DNA of 64,000 bases from Grimontia kaedaensis (GCF_023746615.1 NZ_CP082275.1:3658001-3722000); one strand, 5' to 3'; counted from the first letter of the stretch, positions 1 through 8,968 are shown. The notes: generated by a model not told the origin, from the sequence alone. Numbers and translations: made by a program.

Positions 1-48
1 GATCGCATCGTCAAAGCCCTCTCGCCATCCGTGAAGGAGGCATCATGA
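1..48 (+). CDS. C-terminal end of DUF692 (MNIO) protein, BufB/HvfB-like (partial)
   Basis: Only the last 15 codons are inside the window, in frame 1, ending in a TGA whose last two bases belong to the ATGA overlap with the next gene. The residues alone (ending KALSPSVKEAS) do not identify the family. The call is an inference from context: DUF2063 and DoxX genes follow immediately, and in bufferin-type operons a DUF692 multinuclear iron oxidase, which modifies cysteines of a small metal-responsive peptide, sits directly upstream of the DUF2063 partner. The left flank is needed to confirm it. Confidence 0.55.
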   Translation, partial: DRIVKALSPSVKEAS

Positions 49-794
49 GCGCACCTAGCCTTGCTTCGCTGCAGCATCAATTTCGCGATGCCCTGCATTA
101 TGAGTCACACGATTTACCTGTTGCAGAAGGCGTGACAGAGCCTGAAGCGCTGATACAGGTTTACCGCAACAACTTTGTGATGACCCTGACTGAATGCCTC
201 GAGAACATTTACCCCGTCGCCAATGCTCTGGTGGGTGAAGAGTGCTTTCAGGCCATTGCCCGTCACCACGTACTTGGCACCACCATGGATAACGCCTGCG
301 CCGATCGCTATGGCGCCGGGTTTGCTGACACCATTCGCGCGCTGCCCAACATCATCGAAGCCGTGCCGTATCTGGCAGATATCGCTGAGATTGAATGGCA
401 TATCCAATGCGTGAACAGAGCGCCATTGCCTGAGGCTTTTCCGGTCGAGGCCTTGTCAGAAATACCACCGGAAGATTTTCCGCGTATTCAGCTCACGGTT
501 TCTCCGGCATCCGCTGTGATGAAAAGTGACTTCGCTATCGCCACACTTTGGCAAGCGGTCAGCAATCAGGATGAGGAAGCCTTGAATCAGCTGGATTTGA
601 TGCGTCCAGAAGCCCTGTTGGTGCAGAAAGATGACGAAGGGATCAGTGTCACCACTATCAGCGATGAAGAAGCCTCGCTGATCCTCGCTTGCAAAGATTT
701 CGCGTTTGGGGAGATTGACCCCGAGCTTTTGCCACACATTTCCGGCGCCATGCAACGCGGTGTATTCAGCAGCTTTGCACTGGCCGGTGATTAA
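45..794 (+). CDS. DUF2063 putative DNA-binding domain protein (BufC/HvfC-like)
   Basis: The 249-residue protein has the N-terminal signature of the DUF2063 family: LQHQFRDAL near the start, the stretch IQVYRNNFVMTLTECLENIYP at roughly 37-57 and a following AIARHHVL. Members of this family act beside DUF692 multinuclear iron enzymes as the recognition partner for the precursor peptide, in spite of the older 'DNA-binding' label. The start ATG overlaps the preceding TGA as ATGA, with a GGAGG-like Shine-Dalgarno just upstream, so translation is coupled. A DoxX gene follows after 20 bases. Together this looks like the tail of a bufA-bufB-bufC-DoxX operon, known in related systems to be induced by copper or other soft metals. 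That regulation is inferred, not visible here. Confidence 0.8.
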   Translation: MSAPSLASLQHQFRDALHYESHDLPVAEGVTEPEALIQVYRNNFVMTLTECLENIYPVANALVGEECFQAIARHHVLGTTMDNACADRYGAGFADTIRALPNIIEAVPYLADIAEIEWHIQCVNRAPLPEAFPVEALSEIPPEDFPRIQLTVSPASAVMKSDFAIATLWQAVSNQDEEALNQLDLMRPEALLVQKDDEGISVTTISDEEASLILACKDFAFGEIDPELLPHISGAMQRGVFSSFALAGD

Positions 795-814
795 CAAGAA
801 AAAGGAAATCGCAC

Positions 815-1252
815 ATGTTCGCTGTGATCAATAAAATCGACGACTTGATGGAATCTGCGCTTAAGCCTTTGGTTCCGGTTCTTCTGCTGGTTAGCCGCCT
901 TTGGGTAGCTTGGGTATTTTTCAAATCCGGCCAGACCAAAATCGCCAGTTGGGACAGTACACTGTTCCTGTTCGAATACGAATATCAGGTACCGTTTATT
1001 CCTTGGGAAATGGCTGCCTACCTCGGCACAGCGGCGGAACTCATTTTACCTATCTTCCTGGCACTCGGCCTTTTAACCCGCCCAGCGGCTTTTGCCCTGT
1101 TTGCGTTTAACATTGTCGCGGTGGTGTCTTATCCCGCGCTGTGGCCAAAAGGCTTTTTCGACCACCAGATGTGGGGCGTGATGCTTCTCGTCACCATGAT
1201 TTGGGGACCAGGTATGGCAGCAGTCGATAACTGGTTGAAGAACCGTAACTAA
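815..1252 (+). CDS. DoxX family integral membrane protein (HvfX-like)
   Basis: The 145-residue protein has four hydrophobic segments, at about residues 17-35, 62-85, 88-108 and 115-135, and the DoxX-type sequence LLVSRLWVAWVFFKSGQTKI near the N-terminus. DoxX proteins are small inner-membrane proteins of poorly defined redox-related function. One is regularly the last gene of DUF692/DUF2063 operons. The gene lies 20 bases after the DUF2063 gene, with an AAGGAAA ribosome-binding site. Its TAA overlaps the stop of the convergent yigB gene by four bases and no hairpin terminator separates them, so read-through into antisense yigB is possible. Confidence 0.82.
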   Translation: MFAVINKIDDLMESALKPLVPVLLLVSRLWVAWVFFKSGQTKIASWDSTLFLFEYEYQVPFIPWEMAAYLGTAAELILPIFLALGLLTRPAAFALFAFNIVAVVSYPALWPKGFFDHQMWGVMLLVTMIWGPGMAAVDNWLKNRN

Positions 1253-1965
1253 CTGAGTGCGAGCAACTCGGAAAGGTTGGAAACTTCCACGTCCGGCAGT
1301 AACGAAGCGCGCCGCTGCAATGTCAGCGGCGTTTTTGTGTCGTTAAACCAACACGCTTTAAAGCCAGCCAGTTTCGCCCCGCATACATCGGCTTTAAGGT
1401 GGTCGCCAACATGGAGAATGGTGTCTGCGGGAATATTCAGAATGGATTGCGCCTTGGTAAACAGTGCACCGTCAGGTTTCGCAGCACCATCAGGGCCTGC
1501 CTGAAGCACTTTTTTGAACAGTGGCGTCAGGCCCAGCTTGTCACAATCGACATTCCCGTTGGTGATCGCCACCAGCGGATAACGGACAGCCAGTTCACCC
1601 ATGATCTGCATCGCTTCTTCCGGAACAATAAAATTACTGCGCTCATGAAGGAAAAATGCCACGCCATCATCGGCGAGAGATTTGGCATCAGCATCACTCA
1701 GGCCGCAACGTAAAGCCGCCAAGGTAAGCTGAGCGCGGCGAATTTCGGTGACAAACCCCACCAGCGACGCATCCGCTGCAATCACTTCTGCACGCATCAC
1801 CTGCCACTGCGGCCAGTCAAAATTAGTCATCGCCGGGCATCGCGCTTCCAGCCAGTCCAGTAACATTTGCTCTGCACGGATAATCACCACCCGGTTGTCA
1901 TACAGGGTGTCATCCAAATCAAACGTCATGGCAGAGATAGGCTGCCAGCGGCGATAGAACTTCAT
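1249..1965 (-). CDS. yigB: HAD-family phosphatase YigB (5-amino-6-(5-phospho-D-ribitylamino)uracil phosphatase)
   Basis: This 238-residue cytoplasmic HAD hydrolase has motif I, FDLDDTLYDN, at about residues 15-24 (nucleophile and acid Asp), motif II in AITNGN, and a C-terminal HVGDHLKADVCGAK that supplies the motif IV acidic residues. The opening KFYRRWQPISAMTFDLDDTLYDNR matches the E. coli YigB pattern closely. YigB dephosphorylates the riboflavin pathway intermediate 5-amino-6-(5-phospho-D-ribitylamino)uracil. It is the last gene of the minus-strand cluster lptM-lysA-dapF-DUF484-xerC-yigB, the order also seen in E. coli. The start lies 24 bases after the xerC stop. Confidence 0.9.
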   Translation of the reverse strand: MKFYRRWQPISAMTFDLDDTLYDNRVVIIRAEQMLLDWLEARCPAMTNFDWPQWQVMRAEVIAADASLVGFVTEIRRAQLTLAALRCGLSDADAKSLADDGVAFFLHERSNFIVPEEAMQIMGELAVRYPLVAITNGNVDCDKLGLTPLFKKVLQAGPDGAAKPDGALFTKAQSILNIPADTILHVGDHLKADVCGAKLAGFKACWFNDTKTPLTLQRRASLLPDVEVSNLSELLALS

Positions 1966-1988
1966 GCGCGCTCCTTGAAGTAGTGCGG

Positions 1989-2906
1989 TTAGTCGTCGTT
2001 TTTACGCTTACGCGCTCTGGGGTGCGCGGCGTCGTACACTTTGGCCAGATGCTGGAAGTCGAGGTGGGTATAGACTTGGGTGGTGGAGAGGTCAGCATGG
2101 CCCAGAAGCTCCTGCACCGCCCTCAAGTCACCAGAAGATTCCAGCATGTGGGTAGCAAAACTATGACGCAATTTGTGGGGATTGATATGGCTGCTAACCG
2201 CCTGTTTCTGTCCCCATTCCGCCATACGTTTTTGTACGCTGCGCGGAGAGATACGGTTTCCCAGCTTCGACAGGAAAAGGGCATCTTCCGGCCCTTTAAG
2301 CAGTTGGTTACGCACTTTCAGCCAGTTGAACAGCCATTCTTTCGCCATACCGGTAAAAGGCACAACGCGCTCTTTGTCACCTTTACCGATTACACGCAAA
2401 TCGCCCTTTCGCATCGCCACATCACGAACGTTAAGGCCAATAAGCTCAGACAGACGAAGTCCTGCGCCGTACATCAGCTCCATCATGGCGCGATCACGCA
2501 CGGCTAATGGATCGTCTGCATCCACCGACAGCAACTGATTCACTTCATCGACATCAAGGTTCTTTGGCAGCGTGCGACCTTGCTTGGGCGCTGCGACGCC
2601 TTTCGCGGGATTCGCCGCCAGTGCGCCGTCTGACACCATAAAGTCAAAAAAACTGCGAAGGGCAGATAGGCGAAGCGCAATACTGCCCGCTTTCAGACGT
2701 TCGCGCTTGGCTTGGGCTGCAATCTGGCGCACCCATGCGGCATCAACATCCTGCCATTTGGTCACACCAGCACCCACCAGAAACTCAGCACTGGCGGTCA
2801 GTTGTTGGCGGTAATTGTTTTCGGTGTGGCGGCTTAAGCCCCGCTCGCGGATCATGTAATCAAAGAATCGCGCCAGCGGTTTTTCGATGCTGGCAGGCAA
2901 ACTCAT
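1989..2906 (-). CDS. xerC: Tyrosine recombinase XerC (chromosome dimer resolution)
   Basis: The protein is 305 residues from the ATG at 2906, which overlaps the DUF484 stop as ATGA; a GTG five codons upstream is less likely. It has an N-terminal SAM-like core-binding domain (about residues 5-95) and a C-terminal catalytic domain with the full tyrosine-recombinase set: Arg151 in GLRLSEL, Lys175, the HKLRH box (His244, Arg247), His270 in LLGHADLSTT and nucleophile Tyr279. XerC works with XerD at dif and FtsK to resolve chromosome dimers. It is a core gene in its usual dapF-DUF484-xerC-yigB context, so it is not evidence of a mobile element. Confidence 0.96.
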   Translation of the reverse strand: MSLPASIEKPLARFFDYMIRERGLSRHTENNYRQQLTASAEFLVGAGVTKWQDVDAAWVRQIAAQAKRERLKAGSIALRLSALRSFFDFMVSDGALAANPAKGVAAPKQGRTLPKNLDVDEVNQLLSVDADDPLAVRDRAMMELMYGAGLRLSELIGLNVRDVAMRKGDLRVIGKGDKERVVPFTGMAKEWLFNWLKVRNQLLKGPEDALFLSKLGNRISPRSVQKRMAEWGQKQAVSSHINPHKLRHSFATHMLESSGDLRAVQELLGHADLSTTQVYTHLDFQHLAKVYDAAHPRARKRKNDD

Positions 2907-3577
2907 TCGTTCGCCTGCCACTTGGTGAGGAGAATGGCGATGTGCTCGGCGATCTGCTCGACGAACAGGGTATCCATGCTGGGCTGAAAGTGACCGCCAT
3001 CTTGGCTGGCAAAGGTCAGGAAACCCAGTTCTTTGCCTTTAAACACAGGGACCAGCGCATAGGAGCCAAGCTCAGGTGCCTGAGTGACGAACTGGTCGCC
3101 ATCGACTTTGCGCAATCTGCCCAGATAGATTCGCTGGCCACAGAAATGTGCCGCTTTCACCGCATCCACACTCTTGCGGTTTAATTGATGGTGGCCACCG
3201 TCATAGAGACGAAGGCTCACAACCAAGTGCAGTGAGTTGGCAAGTTCCAACAAGGCTTTATGAATATCGTCTTCACTTTCTGCCGCAAACAACGCCTTGT
3301 GCGCGTGGGAGAAAGCGCGAAACAGGTTTTCATTACCCGCCGCGATACTCATCAGTTGGGTAATATCTTCTTCAAGCTCGGCCACACGCTCACGCAAACG
3401 GCCAAGTTGGATTTCGACGAGAGATACCGCACCACGTTCAGCATGAGGCACTCTCAATTGCGCCGCCAGTTGAGGTTGGCGGTGGAAGAAGTCTGGATTG
3501 TCTTTCAAAAAAGCGGCCACGGCTTCTTCGGTCAATGCCTCAGCCAGTGGCCCTTCGAGCTTGGAAAGCTCCGTCAT
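2903..3577 (-). CDS. DUF484 family protein (YigA-like, GAF-like fold)
   Basis: The 224-residue protein matches the DUF484 family. An N-terminal acidic helix includes AVAAFLKDNPDFFHRQPQLAAQLRVPH-type sequence, a short coiled coil follows (RLRERVAELEEDITQLMSIA), and then a GAF-like domain. It is conserved between dapF and xerC in gammaproteobacteria, but its function is not established. Both ends overlap neighbours as ATGA (dapF stop with its ATG, its stop with the xerC ATG), so the three genes are translationally coupled. No catalytic motif is visible. Confidence 0.88.
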   Translation of the reverse strand: MTELSKLEGPLAEALTEEAVAAFLKDNPDFFHRQPQLAAQLRVPHAERGAVSLVEIQLGRLRERVAELEEDITQLMSIAAGNENLFRAFSHAHKALFAAESEDDIHKALLELANSLHLVVSLRLYDGGHHQLNRKSVDAVKAAHFCGQRIYLGRLRKVDGDQFVTQAPELGSYALVPVFKGKELGFLTFASQDGGHFQPSMDTLFVEQIAEHIAILLTKWQANE

Positions 3578-4404
3578 ACTGTTATCTGTCCATCATATAC
3601 GTGTGAAGCCGGACCCGTCATGTAAAGCGGATGCCCTACGCCTTTCCAACGGATTTTCAGATCGCCGCCTGGCAGGTGGACTTTCACCGATTCATCAAGC
3701 AAACCCTGCAAAATACCTACAGCGACTGCAGCACAAGCACCACTGCCACACGCCTGAGTTTCCCCCGCACCGCGCTCGTAAACGCGAAGACGGATTTCAT
3801 TGCGCGACACCACCTGCATAAAGCCAGCGTTAACACGCTCAGGGAAACGCTCGTGGGATTCCACCAGCGGACCCAGGCCTTCCACGTCATAGGTATCGAC
3901 GTCATCGACCACAGTGACGCAATGTGGATTGCCCATACTGACCGCGCCCACAAACAGGGTTTTATCTTCTACACGTAAAATATAGGTTTTTTCTTCAGCG
4001 TTTGCGCGGAAGGGGATTTTAGACGGCGCCCAGATAGGTTCACCCATATTGGCAGTAACCAGTTCGTCACTGTCCATCTTGAGTATCATCTTGCCGCCTT
4101 TGGTACTGACCTGAATTTGGTTTTTGTTGGTCAGCCCTTTCATCCGCACAAAACGGGCAAAGCAGCGCGCACCATTGCCGCACTGCTCCACTTCGCTGCT
4201 GTCAGCATTAAATATCCGGTAATGGAAATCACTTTCCGGATCATAAGGTGGCTCAACCACCAACAGCTGATCAAACCCCACTCCGGTATTTCTGTCCGCC
4301 AGACGGCGGATCATGTCCGGAGAGAAGTATGCATTTTGCGTCACGCAATCAACGACCATAAAGTCGTTGCCGAGACCATGCATTTTGGAAAATTGTATCT
4401 GCAT
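3574..4404 (-). CDS. dapF: Diaminopimelate epimerase DapF
   Basis: The 276-residue enzyme interconverts LL- and meso-diaminopimelate, supplying meso-DAP for peptidoglycan and for lysine. The two cysteine acid/base catalysts are plain: Cys75 in EQCGNGARC and Cys219 in ETQACGSGAC. The N-terminal KMHGLGNDFMVVD is diagnostic. It lies 10 bases after lysA, so the same transcript encodes the enzymes before and at the end of lysine synthesis. Its stop overlaps the DUF484 start. Confidence 0.97.
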   Translation of the reverse strand: MQIQFSKMHGLGNDFMVVDCVTQNAYFSPDMIRRLADRNTGVGFDQLLVVEPPYDPESDFHYRIFNADSSEVEQCGNGARCFARFVRMKGLTNKNQIQVSTKGGKMILKMDSDELVTANMGEPIWAPSKIPFRANAEEKTYILRVEDKTLFVGAVSMGNPHCVTVVDDVDTYDVEGLGPLVESHERFPERVNAGFMQVVSRNEIRLRVYERGAGETQACGSGACAAVAVGILQGLLDESVKVHLPGGDLKIRWKGVGHPLYMTGPASHVYDGQITV

Positions 4405-4414
4405 CCGGATCCTT

Positions 4415-5668
4415 TTACTCAGGCAGTACCTGTTCTAACTCCCACAGTGATGCCAGCGGCTCACGCTGGCGCACCAAGTGGGATTGGTCGCCATCTACCA
4501 TCACTTCTGCCGCACGGCAGCGGGTGTTGTAGTTAGACGACATCACAAAGCCATAAGCACCTGATGAACGCACCGCCAGCAGGTCGCCCGCTTCAAGCAC
4601 CAGCGCACGGTCTTTACCGAGGTAATCGCCGGTTTCGCACACAGGACCAACCAAATCATACGTTTTGGCTTCACCCTGACGTGGCTGCACAGGAACAATA
4701 TCCTGCCAAGCCTGATAAAGCGCTGGACGCAGTAAGTCGTTCATTGCCGCATCAATGATGGCGAAATTCTTTTCTTCGTTGTGCTTGAGGAACTCAACCT
4801 GGGTCAGCAGCACACCGGCATTAGCGGCGATGGCACGACCTGGCTCAAACACCAGCTCGATATCCTGATGGTTCGACAAACGGTCAAGCAAGGCTTTCGC
4901 ATAGTCAGACGGCTCTGGCGGCTTCTCATCGCTGTAAGTCACACCCAAACCACCACCCACATCAAGGTGATCGATAGAGATGCCATCCTGACCCAGCGCA
5001 TCAATCAACCCCAGCAGGCGATCGGTCGACTCGATAAACGGCGCCAACTCTGTCAGCTGTGAACCGATATGGCAGTCGATACCATGCACAGAAAGGTGTG
5101 GCAGGCTATTCGCGTATTGGTAAACCTCACGGGCTCTATCAAACGCGATGCCGAATTTGTTTTCTTTCAGACCGGTAGAAATATACGGGTGGGTTTTGGC
5201 ATCCACGTCCGGGTTGATACGCAGGCTGATTGGCGCCACTTTACCCAGCTCGCCCGCCACTTTGTTCAAGCGATCCAGCTCGGCTTCTGATTCGACGTTA
5301 AAGCATTTAATGCCCAGCTCCAGCGCACGCGCCATTTCCGGTTCGGTTTTACCCACGCCAGAGAACACCACTTTCTTCGGATCGCCGCCAGCCGCTAATA
5401 CGCGCTCCAGTTCACCCTGTGAAACGATATCAAAACCTGAGCCCAGACGCGCCAATACATTTAGTACGCCAAGGTTACTGTTCGCCTTCACGGCGTAACA
5501 AATCAGGTGCGGATGGTCACCCACGGCTTTATCAAACGCATGCCAATGACGCTCCAGCGTCGCACGCGAATATACGTAAAGCGGTGTGCCGTATTGCTCT
5601 GCAAGCTGCGCCAATGGCAGATCTTCTGCCCACAGTTGCCCGTCATCCTGATAATTGAAGTAGTCCAA
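4415..5668 (-). CDS. lysA: Diaminopimelate decarboxylase LysA
   Basis: The 417-residue PLP enzyme (fold type III) converts meso-DAP to lysine. Visible motifs are YAVKANSN with the PLP Lys61, HIGSQ, the glycine-rich DVGGGLGV loop, EPGRAI, and the GPVCETGD box whose Cys/Glu contribute to the active site at the dimer interface. The start is TTG at 5668, preceded by GGGAAGGA; the frame is closed 24 bases upstream by the stop of lptM, and DYFNYQ is the expected N-terminus. The lptM-lysA-dapF gene order is conserved. Confidence 0.96.
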   Translation of the reverse strand: MDYFNYQDDGQLWAEDLPLAQLAEQYGTPLYVYSRATLERHWHAFDKAVGDHPHLICYAVKANSNLGVLNVLARLGSGFDIVSQGELERVLAAGGDPKKVVFSGVGKTEPEMARALELGIKCFNVESEAELDRLNKVAGELGKVAPISLRINPDVDAKTHPYISTGLKENKFGIAFDRAREVYQYANSLPHLSVHGIDCHIGSQLTELAPFIESTDRLLGLIDALGQDGISIDHLDVGGGLGVTYSDEKPPEPSDYAKALLDRLSNHQDIELVFEPGRAIAANAGVLLTQVEFLKHNEEKNFAIIDAAMNDLLRPALYQAWQDIVPVQPRQGEAKTYDLVGPVCETGDYLGKDRALVLEAGDLLAVRSSGAYGFVMSSNYNTRCRAAEVMVDGDQSHLVRQREPLASLWELEQVLPE

Positions 5669-5692
5669 CGTTGTCCTTCCCTGTCCAAAGTG

Positions 5693-5854
5693 TTATGGCT
5701 GAGTAGATTCCTGAGTATCCTGCGGCGTTTCCGAATTTACCTGCTCATTTTGCGCGGGTGCATCTTCTGGAAAGTAGAGAGGTCCTTGCTGACCGCATGC
5801 CGAAATCAGGGCTACTGTTGCCAGTGCGGCAAGTTTCAGGGTTAATCGCATCAT
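5693..5854 (-). CDS. lptM: Small lipoprotein LptM (YifL)
   Basis: This 53-residue lipoprotein starts MMRLTLKLAALATVALISAC, so the signal peptide ends in a lipobox with Cys20 as the lipidated residue. The next residues, GQQGPLYFPED, are the hallmark of LptM/YifL, which assists assembly of the LptDE lipopolysaccharide transport complex at the outer membrane. The rest is a low-complexity Gln/Glu/Thr tail. It is the first gene of the lysA-dapF-xerC cluster and faces divergently from cyaY. Two consecutive ATGs are possible starts (5854, 5851). Confidence 0.9.
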   Translation of the reverse strand: MMRLTLKLAALATVALISACGQQGPLYFPEDAPAQNEQVNSETPQDTQESTQP

Positions 5855-5928
5855 TTCTGCCAGTGATCTAAAAGTTAATGCCCTCTATAATCGCATCAAC
5901 GCACTGAAAAGCAATAGGACGACTGAGA

Positions 5929-6240
5929 ATGAACACAAGCCAATACCATGAACTGGTTGACGAGCAATGGATGGCGATTGAAGACGGCATCGACGAGAGT
6001 GGCGCGGATATCGATTACGAAACGAATGGTAATGTTCTGACACTGGATTTTGAAGACCGCAGCCAGATCATCATCAACCGTCAGGAACCGATGAAAGAAA
6101 TCTGGTTGGCATCGCGCTCAGGCGGATTCCACTTCAGCTACCAGGACGGCCAATGGCTGTGCAGCAAGAGTGGCATGGAATTTATGGATATGGTGAAGCA
6201 AGAATGTTCCAAACACGCTGGCGAGAGTGTGGACTGGTAA
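5929..6240 (+). CDS. cyaY: Iron-sulfur assembly protein CyaY (bacterial frataxin)
   Basis: The 103-residue frataxin homologue has the acidic N-terminal helix (DEQWMAIEDGIDESGADIDYE) that binds iron, followed by the beta sheet with LTLDFEDRSQIIINRQEP and the conserved IWLASRSGGFHFSY. It modulates IscS-dependent iron-sulfur cluster assembly in the cytoplasm. It is transcribed divergently from lptM and convergently with cyaA, the standard gammaproteobacterial arrangement. A strong hairpin terminator follows. Confidence 0.95.
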   Translation: MNTSQYHELVDEQWMAIEDGIDESGADIDYETNGNVLTLDFEDRSQIIINRQEPMKEIWLASRSGGFHFSYQDGQWLCSKSGMEFMDMVKQECSKHAGESVDW

Positions 6241-6270
6241 CAAGCTGCTTGATTTAAAGTGTATTAATAA

Positions 6271-6301
6271 AGGCTGACAACATGTGTTGTCAGCCTTTTT
6301 T
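6271..6301 (+). terminator. Rho-independent terminator between cyaY and cyaA
   Basis: AGGCTGACAACA pairs perfectly with TGTTGTCAGCCT around a short loop and is followed by six or more T. It ends the cyaY transcript. The reverse strand has only a broken T run, so it would be a weaker terminator for cyaA. Confidence 0.9.
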
Positions 6302-6318
6302 CTGAAATCGGGATTGAT

Positions 6319-8880
6319 TCAGCGGGACGCGTATTGGGCTGCGTCAGTATTCGCATCTGCACGTTGCCACTGACGCTCACTCTTGTAGGGGATGACCTGC
6401 GCTCGACCATCGGCTTGATGGATGATGTCGTAGAACTGTGGCAGGTTGAAATTCACGCCTTTACCAGCAAAGTTAGTGGTTTCCTGCGGAGAAGTATAGA
6501 AGCGGTTTACGCCCTGTACCATCTCTTCTTTGTCACCGCTGCACTGGCGGTACACTTCCACGCGATTGTTTTCATCCAGTACATAGATGTGGAACCCATC
6601 ATCGCAATCTTCAAAGAAAAACTGGATAAGACCTTCACTGGCGTAAGCATCGACCACTTCCGGCGGATGGATATCGGCATCTTTGTCCAATACCATGACC
6701 GGTGAACCATGAACCTTATTGGTTGAAATCGAACGGTAGAACTCGACGGAGTTTTCTAGTTTCTGCACTGACACACCGCGGCGCTCAAAGAATAGACCGA
6801 AGGTTTGGTCTGCTACACGAATCGCTTTAAAGCGGCGGCGTTTTTCCTGATCGACCGGTTTCAAGCGCATATCGATACACTCTGCCACCAGTTGATAAAC
6901 CAGGTTACGAATCAAACCACGCATCTTGCCCGCATAACAGAATACATCCACTGACTCAGGTGGAATAGCATCCTGGTGCATTTTACCCAGCAGAGTTTTC
7001 AACACATCGAGAATGGCGTTCTCGCCCTTAAAGTTCAGGGTACGCACTTCGTTCCAGCTGTTGCGGTAAACCAAATCAACACTGCCAACCAAACACTGCT
7101 GCTCAGCACCGTAGCTGAAAATGTCCGTGTTTTTGAAATCGAAACGCACCGCAGGCTGCTTAAGCTCTGTGGTCGGGTCGTTTTCAAGGTTGATGAACAG
7201 CGCCAGTTTACGCACTTCACAAGGGCTCGACAGCGCCTGCAGAGAAGGCTGCGGACGACGCACCGAGAAGGTGTTGCGTAGGTCACTGACCAGTTGGTAA
7301 AGCTTATCGATGTCGACATTGCTGTTACGTGCCACTGAATGGAGGCGGCTTGATTCGGTCAACAGACCATTGAAATACGCCCATGCCACCAGCTTGGACA
7401 GGTAGCGGTTATGTTCGAGCGGCGAGCGGCCGATGATTTCAACAGGCTTCAATGATTGCTTATAGAGATACCAACCCGGTGGGTTACTGCGCCCTTCTTG
7501 CACCTGAATAAAGCTAAGGTCCGCTTCATGCAAATCTGGTGACAGTTGCGGGTTAAGCAAGGTCACTTTGCCCGGCAACACCTCAAACGCAGCATAAAGC
7601 TTACGTGCCAGAATGCTGATGTCTTCAGGGCTAATTGCAGAGGTGATGTCATTGCGACGCGCGAACCGGATAAGGTTTCGGTAGCTCAACATCAAGGCTT
7701 CAAGCAGTTCGTTGTGCGCTTCTTTAACCTCTTCCACTTTCCAGTTACGGCGATTGTCCAGACGCGCGATGTCTTCCTGTGTCCAGCCCCATTCACGGGT
7801 CAGAATACAGAGCACTTCACGGCGCCATGGCACTGAGCCAGGGCCAGGTTCACGGGTCAGCTTCTCGTGGGTTTTGAGGTAAAAGCAGCGACGCACCAGA
7901 TCAAGACGGCGGTGGTCATCGATGCGCTCAAGATAGCGGGTGACTTTCTCCAGCATCAGGTAATAAGCGTCAGACTGGTAAACGTCCAACATGCCAGAGA
8001 AGAAACGGCGTTTGCCGTCAACGCTCAGAAGCTGGGTGCCTGGGTACTCCCAAGAATAAGCTTCAAGCAGAATTGCTTTGAGTACCGACTTATAGGGTGA
8101 ATCAATACTTTTATACAGTTGCCAGAGGCTAGAGCCGAAGTACTCTTCCGCCGGGATCGATGGCAAACCGCCAAAGTCCACCCAGTCGTCGCGCTTAATA
8201 GCACCACTGGCAATCATCTCTCCGACATAATCTTCGTAGCAACCTTCCATCTCCGGCGGTACCAGATACCAAAGAAGATGTTGGCCAGCGAGATGCACGG
8301 CGGAGCGGTAGAATTCATCGAGCAGCAGGTAATGTTGGGTTGAGCCACAGTTTTCTGTGGTCATCGCCTGCGCCATGTTCTGGCGGAAACGCTGCTCGCA
8401 AATCACAAAGAAGTTCACTTCCACACCCTGAGACATTGCCCAGTCGGAGATCAGTGAACATTTGGCGTCCAGCATGTCACGTTCATCATGCGCGACCCAA
8501 TCCTGCACACAGACCCAAATATCCAAATCACTAGAAAGGCTTTGGCCCATTGACGCGGTACTACCCATCGAGAATAGGCCCTTGATTGGGTGCTCTTGGG
8601 AGAACGGCTTAACAGGAGAGGGGGTATTCAGTGCGAGAGCACAATCGTTTACAAAGTCTTGCTGGACATCAGAAAGAGAGAAATTGCAGATACCATGAAC
8701 GACGCTACGCTCGAGGTAACCAGGAACAGCAGGATGATTAAAGTGCAGCAAGGCAGGCAATACGTTAAAAACATTAACGGCCTGAGAGTGCATAGCGCTT
8801 CGGGCGCGCTCCAACCTAACGTGGTTGAAGGCATTAAGACGCTCTAATTGCTGATCAACATAGTTTTGCAAGATAAACAT
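6319..8880 (-). CDS. cyaA: Class I adenylate cyclase CyaA
   Basis: The 853-residue protein has the usual length for the enterobacterial-type class I cyclase. The N-terminal nucleotidyltransferase-like catalytic domain carries SMGSTASMGQ (Gly106-Ser107) and the metal-binding pair in SDLDIWVCV (Asp118, Asp120). The C-terminal half (from about residue 450) is the regulatory region that responds to the glucose PTS. It makes cAMP for CRP. It is transcribed away from hemC, and a promoter whose -10 overlaps a CRP-like site lies about 80 bases upstream, suggesting negative autoregulation as in E. coli. Confidence 0.97.
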   Translation of the reverse strand: MFILQNYVDQQLERLNAFNHVRLERARSAMHSQAVNVFNVLPALLHFNHPAVPGYLERSVVHGICNFSLSDVQQDFVNDCALALNTPSPVKPFSQEHPIKGLFSMGSTASMGQSLSSDLDIWVCVQDWVAHDERDMLDAKCSLISDWAMSQGVEVNFFVICEQRFRQNMAQAMTTENCGSTQHYLLLDEFYRSAVHLAGQHLLWYLVPPEMEGCYEDYVGEMIASGAIKRDDWVDFGGLPSIPAEEYFGSSLWQLYKSIDSPYKSVLKAILLEAYSWEYPGTQLLSVDGKRRFFSGMLDVYQSDAYYLMLEKVTRYLERIDDHRRLDLVRRCFYLKTHEKLTREPGPGSVPWRREVLCILTREWGWTQEDIARLDNRRNWKVEEVKEAHNELLEALMLSYRNLIRFARRNDITSAISPEDISILARKLYAAFEVLPGKVTLLNPQLSPDLHEADLSFIQVQEGRSNPPGWYLYKQSLKPVEIIGRSPLEHNRYLSKLVAWAYFNGLLTESSRLHSVARNSNVDIDKLYQLVSDLRNTFSVRRPQPSLQALSSPCEVRKLALFINLENDPTTELKQPAVRFDFKNTDIFSYGAEQQCLVGSVDLVYRNSWNEVRTLNFKGENAILDVLKTLLGKMHQDAIPPESVDVFCYAGKMRGLIRNLVYQLVAECIDMRLKPVDQEKRRRFKAIRVADQTFGLFFERRGVSVQKLENSVEFYRSISTNKVHGSPVMVLDKDADIHPPEVVDAYASEGLIQFFFEDCDDGFHIYVLDENNRVEVYRQCSGDKEEMVQGVNRFYTSPQETTNFAGKGVNFNLPQFYDIIHQADGRAQVIPYKSERQWQRADANTDAAQYASR

Positions 8881-8952
8881 CCAAAGTTGCCGACATCCTA
8901 GTCAACGAAACGGGAGCTAAGTCTAAAAGACTCCGGCGCCCATGGATAAAAA

Positions 8953-8968
8953 CGTGATCAATTTAACA
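8953..8968. promoter_or_regulatory. Candidate CRP-cAMP site at the cyaA promoter
   Basis: CGTGA-N6-TAACA matches 8 of 10 core positions of TGTGA-N6-TCACA, with AAA and GTT flanks as in the 22-bp consensus. It lies about 73 bases upstream of the cyaA start and overlaps the predicted -10, a position expected to repress. It is a match by eye, without scoring. Confidence 0.5.

Noticed and set aside
1989..2906. Tyrosine recombinase as a sign of an integrated element
   Set aside because: Sequence and neighbourhood are those of the chromosomal xerC; there are no flanking direct repeats or cargo genes.
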